From: Microcaldota archaeon
Lineage (GTDB): Archaea; Micrarchaeota; Micrarchaeia; Anstonellales; Bilamarchaeaceae
Length of the DNA: 44,764 nucleotides
Assembly (NCBI GenBank): GCA_023129075.1
Contig: JAGMCT010000014.1
Coordinates: forward strand, 1-44,764
Reading direction: 5' to 3'
The position numbers were made by a program, and so were the translations under genes. Below, one piece after another: positions 23,979-32,397 of the stretch. The notes under the pieces were generated by a model that worked only from the letters and a program-made list of their open reading frames with translations, was not told the DNA's origin and searched no databases. Each line of letters begins with the position of its first letter. Positions within the stretch are counted from its first letter, which is position 1.

Positions 23979-26546
23979 ATGGCCAAAAAAATAAAGGACT
24001 TCAAAAAAATAAAGGATATTGGAAAATTAAAAATAAAGAAGAAAATGTTTTCCTTTGAGGTTAGAGAAAGATATAATTACGAAGAGAAATACAAAACTAT
24101 AGAAAAACCCCCGATAGAAAAGCTCAGGGATTTCCTTGATGGTTTTAAAAAGAAGGAAAAGCCTGAGAAGATTGAGAAGATGAAGAAAAGGATAAAGAAA
24201 GAAAAATTTGTTCTTCCCTTTGGTTTTGATAAGAAAATGGTTTCCATGGCTAAATGGGCTATTCCCTTGGCTTTATTGCTTGCAGTAGGAATATGGCTTT
24301 TTCTTGGAACCTTTACCCCTTCTTCTCTCGCCACAGATGGACAGATTGTTTCTGTTTCCAGGATTTCAGGAAGCATATTTGACAGTAATATCATAAGTGC
24401 ATCAATGGAAATGGACAGCTCTGCAAAAAACATTGCCCAGGCCGTTTTCCGTTTGGATACCGAAGCGGTTGAAGGTCTAAATGTAAAGATAGATGCATAT
24501 TCAGGAACCGTTCCCAGTTCTGTTTATTTTTTTAAGAGCACAACCTACCAATCCACATCCTATCCTGCGTTTAAGCGTTATCTAATAAATATGCTTGAGA
24601 AAAAGGACATACCTTATGGAGAGATAGATTATACTGAATTAAAATCACTTCCAAGGGGTTCTCTTCTTGTCGTTCCTTCAGGTTATCTTCCAGCCCCTTT
24701 ATTCGGAGAGGAGGATGGTGTTTTTTTTGATGAACTGCTTTCAAGAGGAGTTACCATAATATATCTTGGTCAGCCCCTTAACAAAATGATAACCTCAAGG
24801 GACGAGATAAAGAACTCCCCTGCGGTTGTTTTAACAAAACAGGGGATAAAGACAACAAGTGCAGGGCTTCCGTCGGGAATAAATCTCAGAAATCCACTTT
24901 ATGTTCTGAGCGGAATGGATTCAGACCAGGTTCTCTATGGTTGTGTGAGCGCCCTTTCCTATGGAGAAGGATACTTGGTTACACTGCCCCAGACGCTCGA
25001 TGTTGGATGGGAAAACCCGCTTGAGGCTGCAGATGATGTTATGCTTCTTATAGAAGAACTTCCATGGTTAAACAAGGTTTCCTCAAGGAGTATAGATGTG
25101 GCATACCTTGGCGACGGCGAATTCTGGTTTTTTTCTGCTCCTTTTACAGGCAATGAAATATACCTGAGAATTAGAGGTGTTGAACCCACCAATACAACTG
25201 GTTTTACGAAGGTTGTTCATGTTGAGAAAAAGCAAAAAGGAGAACTTCTTTATGTTACCGGAGACCCCTTTAAGGTCCTTCCGTTTGAGATAGGGGGGCT
25301 TGCAATAGATTTTGCAGCGCACTTAAAGGAAACCGTAAGGGAGGTAAAAGACCTTTTCCTGATTGTCCGCGGTTCAGAAGGCTTGATGGAAAGAACAGCA
25401 ATAGGAAGCAGGGTTGATGTAACCTCCAAACAGGCATTTTACCACCAGTTTTCAATTCCAGGAGGAGAATATGTGCTTGATGTTGTGGATGGAGAAGGAA
25501 AGATATATGCAAGCGCTTATATGCGTGTGGTCGGCCTTTTTATAGAATCAGTAGGAACCCCTGACTTTGAGAATAATAAATTTACATTCCAAACCCTTGT
25601 TGCAGGCGAGGCCCTTCCTGTAAGGAGTATAATAGTAACCATAGATGACGGAAAATATGGAATCCATACATTCAATGACGTTTCCCTCATACAATTAGAC
25701 ATAAAGGAAGATTATCCCGAACCTCTTCCTGTTGGAGAGCACAAATTCAGTTTCCAGGTGGGAAAGGCAGTATTTGACCTTACACTGGAAAAACCAAGAA
25801 GACAGACCCTGCTTGATGACCCAGTGATAATACTTACAATATTCCTTGCTATCGTAATTGTGGGAGCAGGAATAGTTTTTGCAAGACAGAGCCAGCCTGT
25901 TTATTCAATAGACATCCCTGACTTTCCTCCGCATGAAGTAAAGAAGATTGTGATAAAAAAACAGCAGATTCTTGATGTTTTCCCAAGAATAAATGAGAGG
26001 TATAAATGGAACGAGATGCCGTTAACCCTTTCTGAAATAAAAAGCGGTTTCAAGGACACCATGCACCATGGAATGAGTATTTTCATAAGTGATTATAATC
26101 TCCAGTATATTCTTCAGAAGCTTGTGGAGAAAGGGGATATTATAAAAGTACTGGATTATTACAGTGTTTCTTCATTGGGAGAAAATCAGCAGCTTAAGGC
26201 AATGTTCAGAAAGATCAGGGACATCTGCATAAATTATGCAGTGCCTTTTTCTCCACTAGGTAAATCAAAGGATCTTGATACAAAAATCCGTTTTATTGGA
26301 CAGGATTTTTACATTCATCTTTATGATGGAAACCTTCAGCGTATAATTCCTAATATTCTTTCATCAGCAGTAAAAGGAGTGAATATTATCCTTGTTAATG
26401 GAAAGAATGAGAAAAGAGAAGTCTATGGAAAGCTGATTTCGGATTCTTCGCTTGCAGGTTTGATAAAATTTGAGCTTCAGACAGGAAGCGTTTCCATAAA
26501 AACAGCAAAGGAACTGGAGGATATGATAAAAGAGATGAAAGGTTAG
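23979..26546 (+). CDS. Large bitopic membrane protein with external domain and cytoplasmic winged-helix-like tail
   Basis: An 855-residue protein, the last gene of the operon. The start is the ATG at 23979, after GTGAGTGA. Residues 1-88 are very basic. Membrane helix 1 is at about 93-113 (IPLALLLAVGIWLFLGTF). Residues 114-612 lie outside the cell and are rich in strands. They contain a Rossmann-like stretch (PSGYLPAPLFGEEDGVFF then GVTIIYLGQPLN), reminiscent of DUF4350/GATase-like sensor domains. Membrane helix 2 is at about 615-638 (VIILTIFLAIVIVGAGIVFA). The cytoplasmic tail (640-855) has a winged-helix-like block (LQYILQKLVEKGDIIKVL). Sequons such as NTT in the external part could be AglB targets. 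The gene meets polB tail to tail with a 4-bp overlap. The function is unknown. Confidence 0.7.
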   Translation: MAKKIKDFKKIKDIGKLKIKKKMFSFEVRERYNYEEKYKTIEKPPIEKLRDFLDGFKKKEKPEKIEKMKKRIKKEKFVLPFGFDKKMVSMAKWAIPLALLLAVGIWLFLGTFTPSSLATDGQIVSVSRISGSIFDSNIISASMEMDSSAKNIAQAVFRLDTEAVEGLNVKIDAYSGTVPSSVYFFKSTTYQSTSYPAFKRYLINMLEKKDIPYGEIDYTELKSLPRGSLLVVPSGYLPAPLFGEEDGVFFDELLSRGVTIIYLGQPLNKMITSRDEIKNSPAVVLTKQGIKTTSAGLPSGINLRNPLYVLSGMDSDQVLYGCVSALSYGEGYLVTLPQTLDVGWENPLEAADDVMLLIEELPWLNKVSSRSIDVAYLGDGEFWFFSAPFTGNEIYLRIRGVEPTNTTGFTKVVHVEKKQKGELLYVTGDPFKVLPFEIGGLAIDFAAHLKETVREVKDLFLIVRGSEGLMERTAIGSRVDVTSKQAFYHQFSIPGGEYVLDVVDGEGKIYASAYMRVVGLFIESVGTPDFENNKFTFQTLVAGEALPVRSIIVTIDDGKYGIHTFNDVSLIQLDIKEDYPEPLPVGEHKFSFQVGKAVFDLTLEKPRRQTLLDDPVIILTIFLAIVIVGAGIVFARQSQPVYSIDIPDFPPHEVKKIVIKKQQILDVFPRINERYKWNEMPLTLSEIKSGFKDTMHHGMSIFISDYNLQYILQKLVEKGDIIKVLDYYSVSSLGENQQLKAMFRKIRDICINYAVPFSPLGKSKDLDTKIRFIGQDFYIHLYDGNLQRIIPNILSSAVKGVNIILVNGKNEKREVYGKLISDSSLAGLIKFELQTGSVSIKTAKELEDMIKEMKG

Positions 26547-28918
26547 AAAAAATCCTCAATTCCTTTTTGTTTCCCCCCCATCTTTAAATCATATTTACTG
26601 TATCCTAATTCACTTAATATCTTCATGACTGCAGGAAGCAGTTGATTGTTAAGATAATAATCAACATCATAATCTACGGCATCCTCAAATAGTACTGCCT
26701 TTTCAGATATGCTGTTTCCTTTTTTTCCTATTACATAAGAAATCATGCTTCCTTTTCCGATTTCTTTTCCTTTTTTTATTCCTTTTCTTGCTGCCGCAAT
26801 CTCCGGACTCATTAAATTATAGTCTTTTGGGTCCTTTTTTATCTGGGTAAGTATAGCAAGTTCTTCCAACGGCACCGTTCCCTGTTTTAATTCCTCTATT
26901 CTTTCCCTTACAATCCTTACTGCCTTTTCTTTACTTCCTTCCTTAAGAATGGTTTCCAGCACCTTGAACTGGGTGTCCTTTGCGAGTTTTGACCAGTCTC
27001 TTCTTACAAGTTCAAACCCTTTTATTTTTATCTTTTCGTTTTCTCCCAGCAATGCATATTTCTTTTTTGCTCCCTTTTGTTCGCTTTTTTTGCTTACAAA
27101 TAATCCTCGTTTGTAAAATCCTTCAAGTTCAAGCTCCATTTTTTCAGGAAGACCATCATTTATCTTCTTCAGGAATGCAAACACATCCGTTTTCGTCTTG
27201 TTTTTCAGAAGCAGAAACACCGAATCAGTATCGCCATAAAGCACCTCAAATCCACACTCTTCTGCTTTCTTTATTGCTTCCTGAATATGCTCCCTCCCCC
27301 AGGCAGTAATGCTTTCTGCACATTCCCTTGAATACCATCTTGAGCGTGCATACCCCATATATCCATAAAAGGAATTTGCCAATATCTTAAGGGCATGGGA
27401 GCGGGCCATCAATTTCTTATATTCCTTATTTTCATCTGCCATCTGTTTTAGTTCTTTTTTCACTTTTACTCTTCTGTCTATTAATTTATTCAGTATAATT
27501 GGAATAAGCCCCTTTGGTTCTTTCCTGAATCTTGCACCGGTAGGCGATTCATATCCTTCTTCTTTGGTTATGCTATTTGGTTCTATATTATAGGATACTA
27601 TTATTGAAGGATACAGCCCCCTAAAATCAAAAACCACAATATCATCATAGATCCCAGGTGTAGGGAGTTTTACATAGGCGCCTTGTACAGGGTTTTTCAT
27701 TCTTGCTGCAATCGCTCCACCAGATGGTTTGGAGGGTACAATCTCCTTCCTTTTAATTGCAGTGCTCATAAGAAGGCTTTCAACAAGCTGTCCTGAGGTT
27801 GAGAGCGTTACATCAAACAAAGGCATTCTTGTTATGGTGCTGAGCTCCAACTGCAATGGAAGTATATAATTGCCCAGTTCCAGCGTAATCTCGGAATCTC
27901 TTCTGGAATACTCAAACAGCTCACCTATTTTTTCAGGGTCGTCCCACATCTCCCAGATATTAAGACGCTCAACCATGAATTTCTTTTTTCCTGTAAACTC
28001 AGGATAGACATTCTTCAATTTGTAGTTCTTTGGTTTTATGAGTCCTATGAACCCAAAGAACCTTGAGCCGGGGTAAAGGTCAACATGCACCATTCCGTTT
28101 ATCTTTGCTCCCTTCATAAGCCCTTTTGTCACTGCTTTAAAACCACTTCTTCCGCTTCCCAGTTTAAGTTCAATATTGTTTTTTTCAGCTCTTGCTTTGA
28201 GATAAGGAAGGTCAAACTGTGCGGAGTTGTAGCCAAGCAATATCTCAACATTTTCTTTCTCAAGTTTTTCACAAAACCTCTTAATCATCTCTCCTTCGTT
28301 TTCACAAAGCTCTACATAATCCTGTTTATCTTTTTTATATGAGAAAACCATACTGCTTTTTTCATCTGCATAGCTTATCATGATTGCAGGGTCTTTCTTT
28401 TCTCTTGGAGCACCTTCAGGATTGTAGGTTTCTATATCAAATGCACTCTTTTTCAGTTCAGGAACCCCTCTTTCCTCAATCTTCAGTATTTTTATTATTT
28501 TTCCATCCAATCCTTCTTTTTCACCCTTTTCCTCGTAAGTGATAAAAGAAAATGGTTCTATTCCGAGGTCCATGATTGCCCGTTTGCTGTACAATATATC
28601 ATATTCATAAGAGGGGTATGGAATGGCCTGCCGGACAAGCGGAACATCAGAAGGTTTCCTGCATATAACCTTCACCAGTTTTTTTCCTTCCTTTTCTATA
28701 TTTTCTGTTCCTTTTATTGTCGTATACTCCCCATCTTTTCTTTTTACCTTTAGTTTTTTCAGTTGTTCCAGGTCTTTCTGCAAAACCTCTGCAAGAAAAT
28801 ACGGGTCATATTGAACATATCTATTGAATATTTTTTCTCCCTTCAGAAGCAGTCTCAAATATGTGTTTCCTTCATACACTTCATAATCTGCTTCCAAGAA
28901 GTAAGCTTTTTTCTGCAT
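26543..28918 (-). CDS. polB: Family B DNA polymerase
   Basis: A 791-residue replicative-type polymerase with no intein. The exonuclease motif Exo I is AFDIETYNPEG (D161, E163). The polymerase motifs are DFRGLYPSIIVSYN (about residue 430), LKILANSFYGYMGYA, and YGDTDSVF (about residue 560), which carries the catalytic aspartates. The last eight residues, QKGIEDFF, are a PCNA-interacting (PIP) box. Both polymerase and 3'-5' proofreading sites look intact. The gene starts 25 bases after the stop of the triple-HTH protein gene and may share its transcript, although no clear GGTG ribosome binding site is visible. Confidence 0.97.
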   Translation of the reverse strand: MQKKAYFLEADYEVYEGNTYLRLLLKGEKIFNRYVQYDPYFLAEVLQKDLEQLKKLKVKRKDGEYTTIKGTENIEKEGKKLVKVICRKPSDVPLVRQAIPYPSYEYDILYSKRAIMDLGIEPFSFITYEEKGEKEGLDGKIIKILKIEERGVPELKKSAFDIETYNPEGAPREKKDPAIMISYADEKSSMVFSYKKDKQDYVELCENEGEMIKRFCEKLEKENVEILLGYNSAQFDLPYLKARAEKNNIELKLGSGRSGFKAVTKGLMKGAKINGMVHVDLYPGSRFFGFIGLIKPKNYKLKNVYPEFTGKKKFMVERLNIWEMWDDPEKIGELFEYSRRDSEITLELGNYILPLQLELSTITRMPLFDVTLSTSGQLVESLLMSTAIKRKEIVPSKPSGGAIAARMKNPVQGAYVKLPTPGIYDDIVVFDFRGLYPSIIVSYNIEPNSITKEEGYESPTGARFRKEPKGLIPIILNKLIDRRVKVKKELKQMADENKEYKKLMARSHALKILANSFYGYMGYARSRWYSRECAESITAWGREHIQEAIKKAEECGFEVLYGDTDSVFLLLKNKTKTDVFAFLKKINDGLPEKMELELEGFYKRGLFVSKKSEQKGAKKKYALLGENEKIKIKGFELVRRDWSKLAKDTQFKVLETILKEGSKEKAVRIVRERIEELKQGTVPLEELAILTQIKKDPKDYNLMSPEIAAARKGIKKGKEIGKGSMISYVIGKKGNSISEKAVLFEDAVDYDVDYYLNNQLLPAVMKILSELGYSKYDLKMGGKQKGIEDFF

Positions 28919-28943
28919 AAAATTGAGTTGGAAGGAAAGTTAT

Positions 28944-29672
28944 TTATTTCCTTCTCAATGCAACCTCTTTTTCTATAAGTTCCTTTACGACATCATTAGG
29001 GATAAATCTCCTTCCTCCTATTTTTAGGTGAGGAATCCTTCCCCTGTCAAGCCTTCTTTCAAATGCATTTCTCTTTATACCTATTCCCTTTTTGTGCAAT
29101 GCATCTATTGCCTGGCTTACTGTATGGTATTTTTTTGATATGTGGGTAAGAGCACCCATTGCATCTCTTGGAATCAATCTTTTTGTTCCGATTTTTACAG
29201 AAGGAACAGAACCTTTTTCTACCCTTCCGATAAATGCCCTGTAGTTTATTTTTGAGTTGGATTGTTTATACATCTCATAGGCATCCTTAACACTATAGAA
29301 TTTTTTGCCAAGGTTAAGAAGATCGTCAAGGGTTGCCATGGGGATATACCTCTTTTTTCCGATCTTGATAGAATAAATAGATTTTCTTTCAATCCTTCCG
29401 CCAAAGGCCCTGAAAGAGATGTTCATTCCGCTTCCTCTAAGATAATCATAAGCTTCCTGTATTGATAGGAGATTCTTTCTCTGGAATTCTTCCCTATCTC
29501 TCCTCTGATAAAGTTCTTCTGCTGATTTTACTATGTTATTTATGGAGCTGTAGAGTTTTTTCTCCTCTTTTTTCCTTTCTTTGAGTATTCCCTCAGGTTT
29601 CATATCAACAAAACCTTTAACGGTTTCGTCATCCAATTTCCGGTTTATTATTATTCTTCTTCCCCTTGGCAT
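28944..29672 (-). CDS. Protein with three tandem excisionase-like (HTH_17/MerR-like) domains
   Basis: A 242-residue protein. The first 65 residues are basic and helical. Three repeats of about 53 residues follow at 68-120, 125-177 and 182-234. Each has the pattern hhS-hxxAhxxh, a turn, RAFxxRhx[KR]GxhPshKIGxxRhIP, then a helix. For example, NYRAFIGRVEKGSVPSVKIG is in repeat 2. This is the excisionase/helix-turn-helix 17 architecture, in which a short helix and wing read DNA and give the KIG-x-R-x-IP hairpin. Three in one chain predict binding to a long or repeated DNA site. GGTGAT precedes the ATG. The gene sits directly upstream of polB, so a role in replication or in control of polB is possible. 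I know no named family with this triple form. Confidence 0.8.
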   Translation of the reverse strand: MPRGRRIIINRKLDDETVKGFVDMKPEGILKERKKEEKKLYSSINNIVKSAEELYQRRDREEFQRKNLLSIQEAYDYLRGSGMNISFRAFGGRIERKSIYSIKIGKKRYIPMATLDDLLNLGKKFYSVKDAYEMYKQSNSKINYRAFIGRVEKGSVPSVKIGTKRLIPRDAMGALTHISKKYHTVSQAIDALHKKGIGIKRNAFERRLDRGRIPHLKIGGRRFIPNDVVKELIEKEVALRRK

Positions 29673-29738
29673 ATTTTAATCACCTTGTGGCTATTTTTGT
29701 TACATAGAGTTTATACACACAATCCTTTTAAACCCTTT

Positions 29739-31040
29739 CTAAGTTCCGTCGGTGTTCTCCGTTATTTTTTTCGAGAATTCCTCAGTTTTTTCTACGACCT
29801 CCGTCGGTATCACTTTCTTGAACTCTCCATTTTTTAACACCCATTCTCCATTAATGATAACATTCCTTATATTCCCAGCATTTATATTATAAATAACAGA
29901 GCGCGGGTCATGCATAGGTACGAGATTCGCATTTTTTCTATCTGCAATAACAATATCTGCGTTCTTTTCCGTTTCTATACTACCACTTTCTATTCCAAAG
30001 AATCCTGCGGAATTTAGGGTTGCCATATCCCATATGTCCTGTTCTTTTATTATCGTTGGGTTCCAGTATTTATGTTTCTGCAGCAGCGCTGTCATCTTCA
30101 TGGTTTCCATCATGTTCAGGGAATTGTTGCTCGCAGGTCCGTCTGTTCCAAGTGTTACATTTACTCCTTCCTGCAAATATTCCGCCACAGGTCCGATTCC
30201 CCCTGTTGCCAGTTTAAGGCTGCTTATCGGGCAGTGCGCTATTGTTGGTCCATATCTTTTTGCAAGAAGTATCTCTCTTTTGGACACCCACGCACCATGC
30301 GCCAGTAGCGTATTTCTGTCAAAAGCCCCAATCTCCTGCAAATACTCGTAAACCCTCTTCCCTTTGCTCTTCATTAAGTCAAAGACCTCTTTCCTTGTCT
30401 CGCTTGCATGCATATGAAACAAAAGCCCCTCTTTATCTGCAAGTTCCTTTGCCTTCCTTATAAGCTCTTCAGAAGATGAATAAACAGAATGGCAGGAAAC
30501 AATAGGTTTCACAAGTTCGCTTTTCAGCTCTTTTATTTCTTTTATGCTCCGAATTCCCTTTTTTATATGCTCCTCCACTGACTTTTCTTCCACTCCGTTG
30601 AATAGACCTTCAGATATGAACCCTCTTATCCCGAGCTTTTTTGCAGCTTCCCCCATTTCCTTTATCCCTACGAGGTACATATCATTGAAGCATGTAGTTC
30701 CGCTCTTAATCATTTCAAGCATACCAAGCATTGAACCCCAGTAAACTGCTTCTTTTGTCAGTCTTCTTTCTGCAGGCCATATCTTCTTTGTAAGCCATTT
30801 GTGCAGGGGCAGACCCTCACCATAACCCCTGAAAAGACTCATCGCAACATGCGTATGCGCATTAATCAACCCTGGAAAAATAAGCTTGTCATTACACTCA
30901 AAAATCTCATCCGCTTTTTCGTTTATTTCTTTTCCAACCTCTTTTATCTTATTTCCCTCTATTAATATGTCTCCCTTTAATATTTCCCGATTCTTGTTTT
31001 GTGTAAGAATAAGACCGTTTTTCAAGAGGATTGTTTCCAT
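29739..31040 (-). CDS. MTA/SAH deaminase-type amidohydrolase (5'-deoxyadenosine deaminase family)
   Basis: A 433-residue metal-dependent amidohydrolase of the COG0402 group. The metal ligands are visible as NAHTHVAM, LLFHMHASE, the AHG after TLLA and the LGTDGPASNN aspartate. AHCPISSLKLATGG is typical of the S-adenosylhomocysteine / methylthioadenosine / 5'-deoxyadenosine deaminase family. Methanogen and bacterial homologues deaminate nucleosides made by SAM enzymes, feeding the inosyl form to salvage. It starts nine bases after the stop of eL41, so the two are probably co-transcribed. The exact nucleoside preference cannot be read from sequence. Confidence 0.88.
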   Translation of the reverse strand: METILLKNGLILTQNKNREILKGDILIEGNKIKEVGKEINEKADEIFECNDKLIFPGLINAHTHVAMSLFRGYGEGLPLHKWLTKKIWPAERRLTKEAVYWGSMLGMLEMIKSGTTCFNDMYLVGIKEMGEAAKKLGIRGFISEGLFNGVEEKSVEEHIKKGIRSIKEIKELKSELVKPIVSCHSVYSSSEELIRKAKELADKEGLLFHMHASETRKEVFDLMKSKGKRVYEYLQEIGAFDRNTLLAHGAWVSKREILLAKRYGPTIAHCPISSLKLATGGIGPVAEYLQEGVNVTLGTDGPASNNSLNMMETMKMTALLQKHKYWNPTIIKEQDIWDMATLNSAGFFGIESGSIETEKNADIVIADRKNANLVPMHDPRSVIYNINAGNIRNVIINGEWVLKNGEFKKVIPTEVVEKTEEFSKKITENTDGT

Positions 31041-31049
31041 TTTTGAGCC

Positions 31050-31163
31050 CTAAAGGTCGCCTACCCTTCTTCTCATCTTTCTCTTAAGCCTCTTTCTCTT
31101 TTTCTTTACCCATTTCCAGCGCATCCTGCCTTTTTTCTTCCATTTTCTTGGTCTAGCTCCCAA
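31050..31163 (-). CDS. rpl41e: Ribosomal protein eL41 (L41e), TTG start
   Basis: A 37-residue, very basic protein: [15 protein letters not shown], then a Lys/Arg helix and a VGDL end. This matches the archaeal eL41 pattern ([15 protein letters not shown]...RLKR) closely. eL41 is a single helix at the interface of the small and large ribosomal subunits. The start is TTG at 31163-31161, preceded by GGTGAT (31172-31167), which is the ribosome binding site and spacing seen at other starts here, for example spt5. It is followed after nine bases by the amidohydrolase gene. It is shorter than usual gene-calling limits and easily missed. Confidence 0.9.
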   Translation of the reverse strand: MGARPRKWKKKGRMRWKWVKKKRKRLKRKMRRRVGDL

Positions 31164-31258
31164 TAAATCACCTATAAGATAAGTCTTAGTAACCCATCAC
31201 TTACCAGCAAAAGAATATAAAACTATCTTTTATTTTTCCCTGCTGAACAACCTTTGTT

Positions 31259-31570
31259 CTAATCTATACAGGCACAAGTGATATCCTTTGCTTTATATCC
31301 CCCATCCTCCTGTACAGTAGTATACTTATGCTCATACGGTCTTGAGCCGTACTCAAATTTCCAGCAGGTTGTTTTGCACATCTCATTTACGTCTTCCTTC
31401 AATTGGGTTGTATTCTCAGCAGTCAATATAGTATTATAGGTCCCAACATTATGATAGGGGTTGTGTATGCAATTTATAAGACTAATATCCCCATCCTCAT
31501 TTATACAACATCCTGAAAGAAATACACCCGCAAAAACAATCAACCCAAAAATCACATATTTCAATTTCAT
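31259..31570 (-). CDS. Small Cys-rich lipoprotein
   Basis: A 103-residue exported protein. The N-terminus is a signal peptide with lipobox: KLKYVIFGLIVFAGVFLSGC, cleaved before C21 (C22 follows directly). The mature part is about 80 residues with six further cysteines, including a CKTTC pair and a final CACID. These could form disulfides or bind a metal outside the cell. It starts ten bases after the DJ-1 family gene (same strand), so they are likely one operon. The function is unknown. Confidence 0.75.
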   Translation of the reverse strand: MKLKYVIFGLIVFAGVFLSGCCINEDGDISLINCIHNPYHNVGTYNTILTAENTTQLKEDVNEMCKTTCWKFEYGSRPYEHKYTTVQEDGGYKAKDITCACID

Positions 31571-31580
31571 ATTCTCACAT

Positions 31581-32123
31581 CTATTGCAGGAGTTTTTCTA
31601 TTTCCTTTGCAAATTCCTTTGCTGCTGACGGCCCTACCGCAGTTACAACATTCCCGTCCACCACTACAGGCTTATCCACATAGGTTGCACCGTATTTCTC
31701 CAGCACTTTGTTCGTTTCCATTCCGTATTCTGCATCATTCCCAACCCATACGGTTGCATTCTTTCCTTCAAGCACACCTGCCTTTGCGAGCGTTGTTGAG
31801 GCCCAGCATATTCCTGCAGCTATCTTCCCGCTTTTTGCCGCCTCCTTTATTATTTCAAGCGCTCTTTCCTCAGCCCTTATTACCGGGGTTCCTCCGCCCC
31901 CCACAAACACCACTGCATTGTATTCTTCTACATTAACTTCTCCGAGAGTTTTCTCTGCTTCTACAGTTCCCCCCAGCGCCCCGGTGCATGTCCCTTTCTT
32001 TGTGCTTGCAACAGTCACTTCAACTCCCTTTCCCTCAAGGTATTCCTTAGGCACAAAGAGCTCCTCATCCCTGAATTTCTCAGGTGCTATTATCATCACA
32101 ACCTTTTTTCCTTCCAGATTCAT
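31581..32123 (-). CDS. DJ-1/PfpI family protein
   Basis: A 180-residue DJ-1/PfpI superfamily protein from the ATG at 32123, preceded by GGTGAG. The nucleophile elbow is AAGICWAST with C106. The acidic partner is probably E19 or E20 in FRDEELFVP. PfpI proteases usually have a His right after the Cys, but Trp is here, so a glyoxalase/deglycase-like or chaperone role is as likely as proteolysis. The reading frame upstream of the ATG encodes KIFVLLGCITGEK, which looks like a lipobox but has no ATG or GTG before the previous stop. It may be a relic of an exported form or start from TTG. A small lipoprotein gene follows. Confidence 0.85.
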   Translation of the reverse strand: MNLEGKKVVMIIAPEKFRDEELFVPKEYLEGKGVEVTVASTKKGTCTGALGGTVEAEKTLGEVNVEEYNAVVFVGGGGTPVIRAEERALEIIKEAAKSGKIAAGICWASTTLAKAGVLEGKNATVWVGNDAEYGMETNKVLEKYGATYVDKPVVVDGNVVTAVGPSAAKEFAKEIEKLLQ

Positions 32124-32397
32124 TTTCTCACCAGTTATACAGCCCAACAAGACAAAAATCTTATTAAGAGCCAGTCTTCAATCCAATACCCTTATTTCTT
32201 TATGCTTTTTAAAATACTTTCCTTACAACTAGGATTAATTCAGGAAACTCTCTTTTATCTACATCCGCTCTAGATGGCATAGTTACAAAAAACATTATAA
32301 AACTTAAATCAGATTAGTGCACCTGGCTGTTTTTTATGTGCCGAGAATTCTTATTAGAGAAATATTTAAGAAATAGATTAAGTTTAGTTAATTCCAT
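32124..32397. other. A/T-rich intergenic region
   Basis: It lies between the divergent DJ-1 family gene and the transporter gene. I see no RNA gene or conserved ORF. AAATATTTAAGAAAT near 32361 is a possible TATA box for the transporter, about 30 bases before its ATG. Confidence 0.5.

Noticed and set aside
26543-28918. Possible intein in the B-family polymerase
   Set aside because: The length (791 residues) and uninterrupted motifs DFRGLYPSII and YGDTDS show no insertion.
31607-32232. Overlapping plus-strand Pro/Ser-rich reading frames opposite the DJ-1 family gene
   Set aside because: No ribosome binding site or domain is seen, and the composition is that of antisense shadow; the minus-strand DJ-1 fold is unambiguous.
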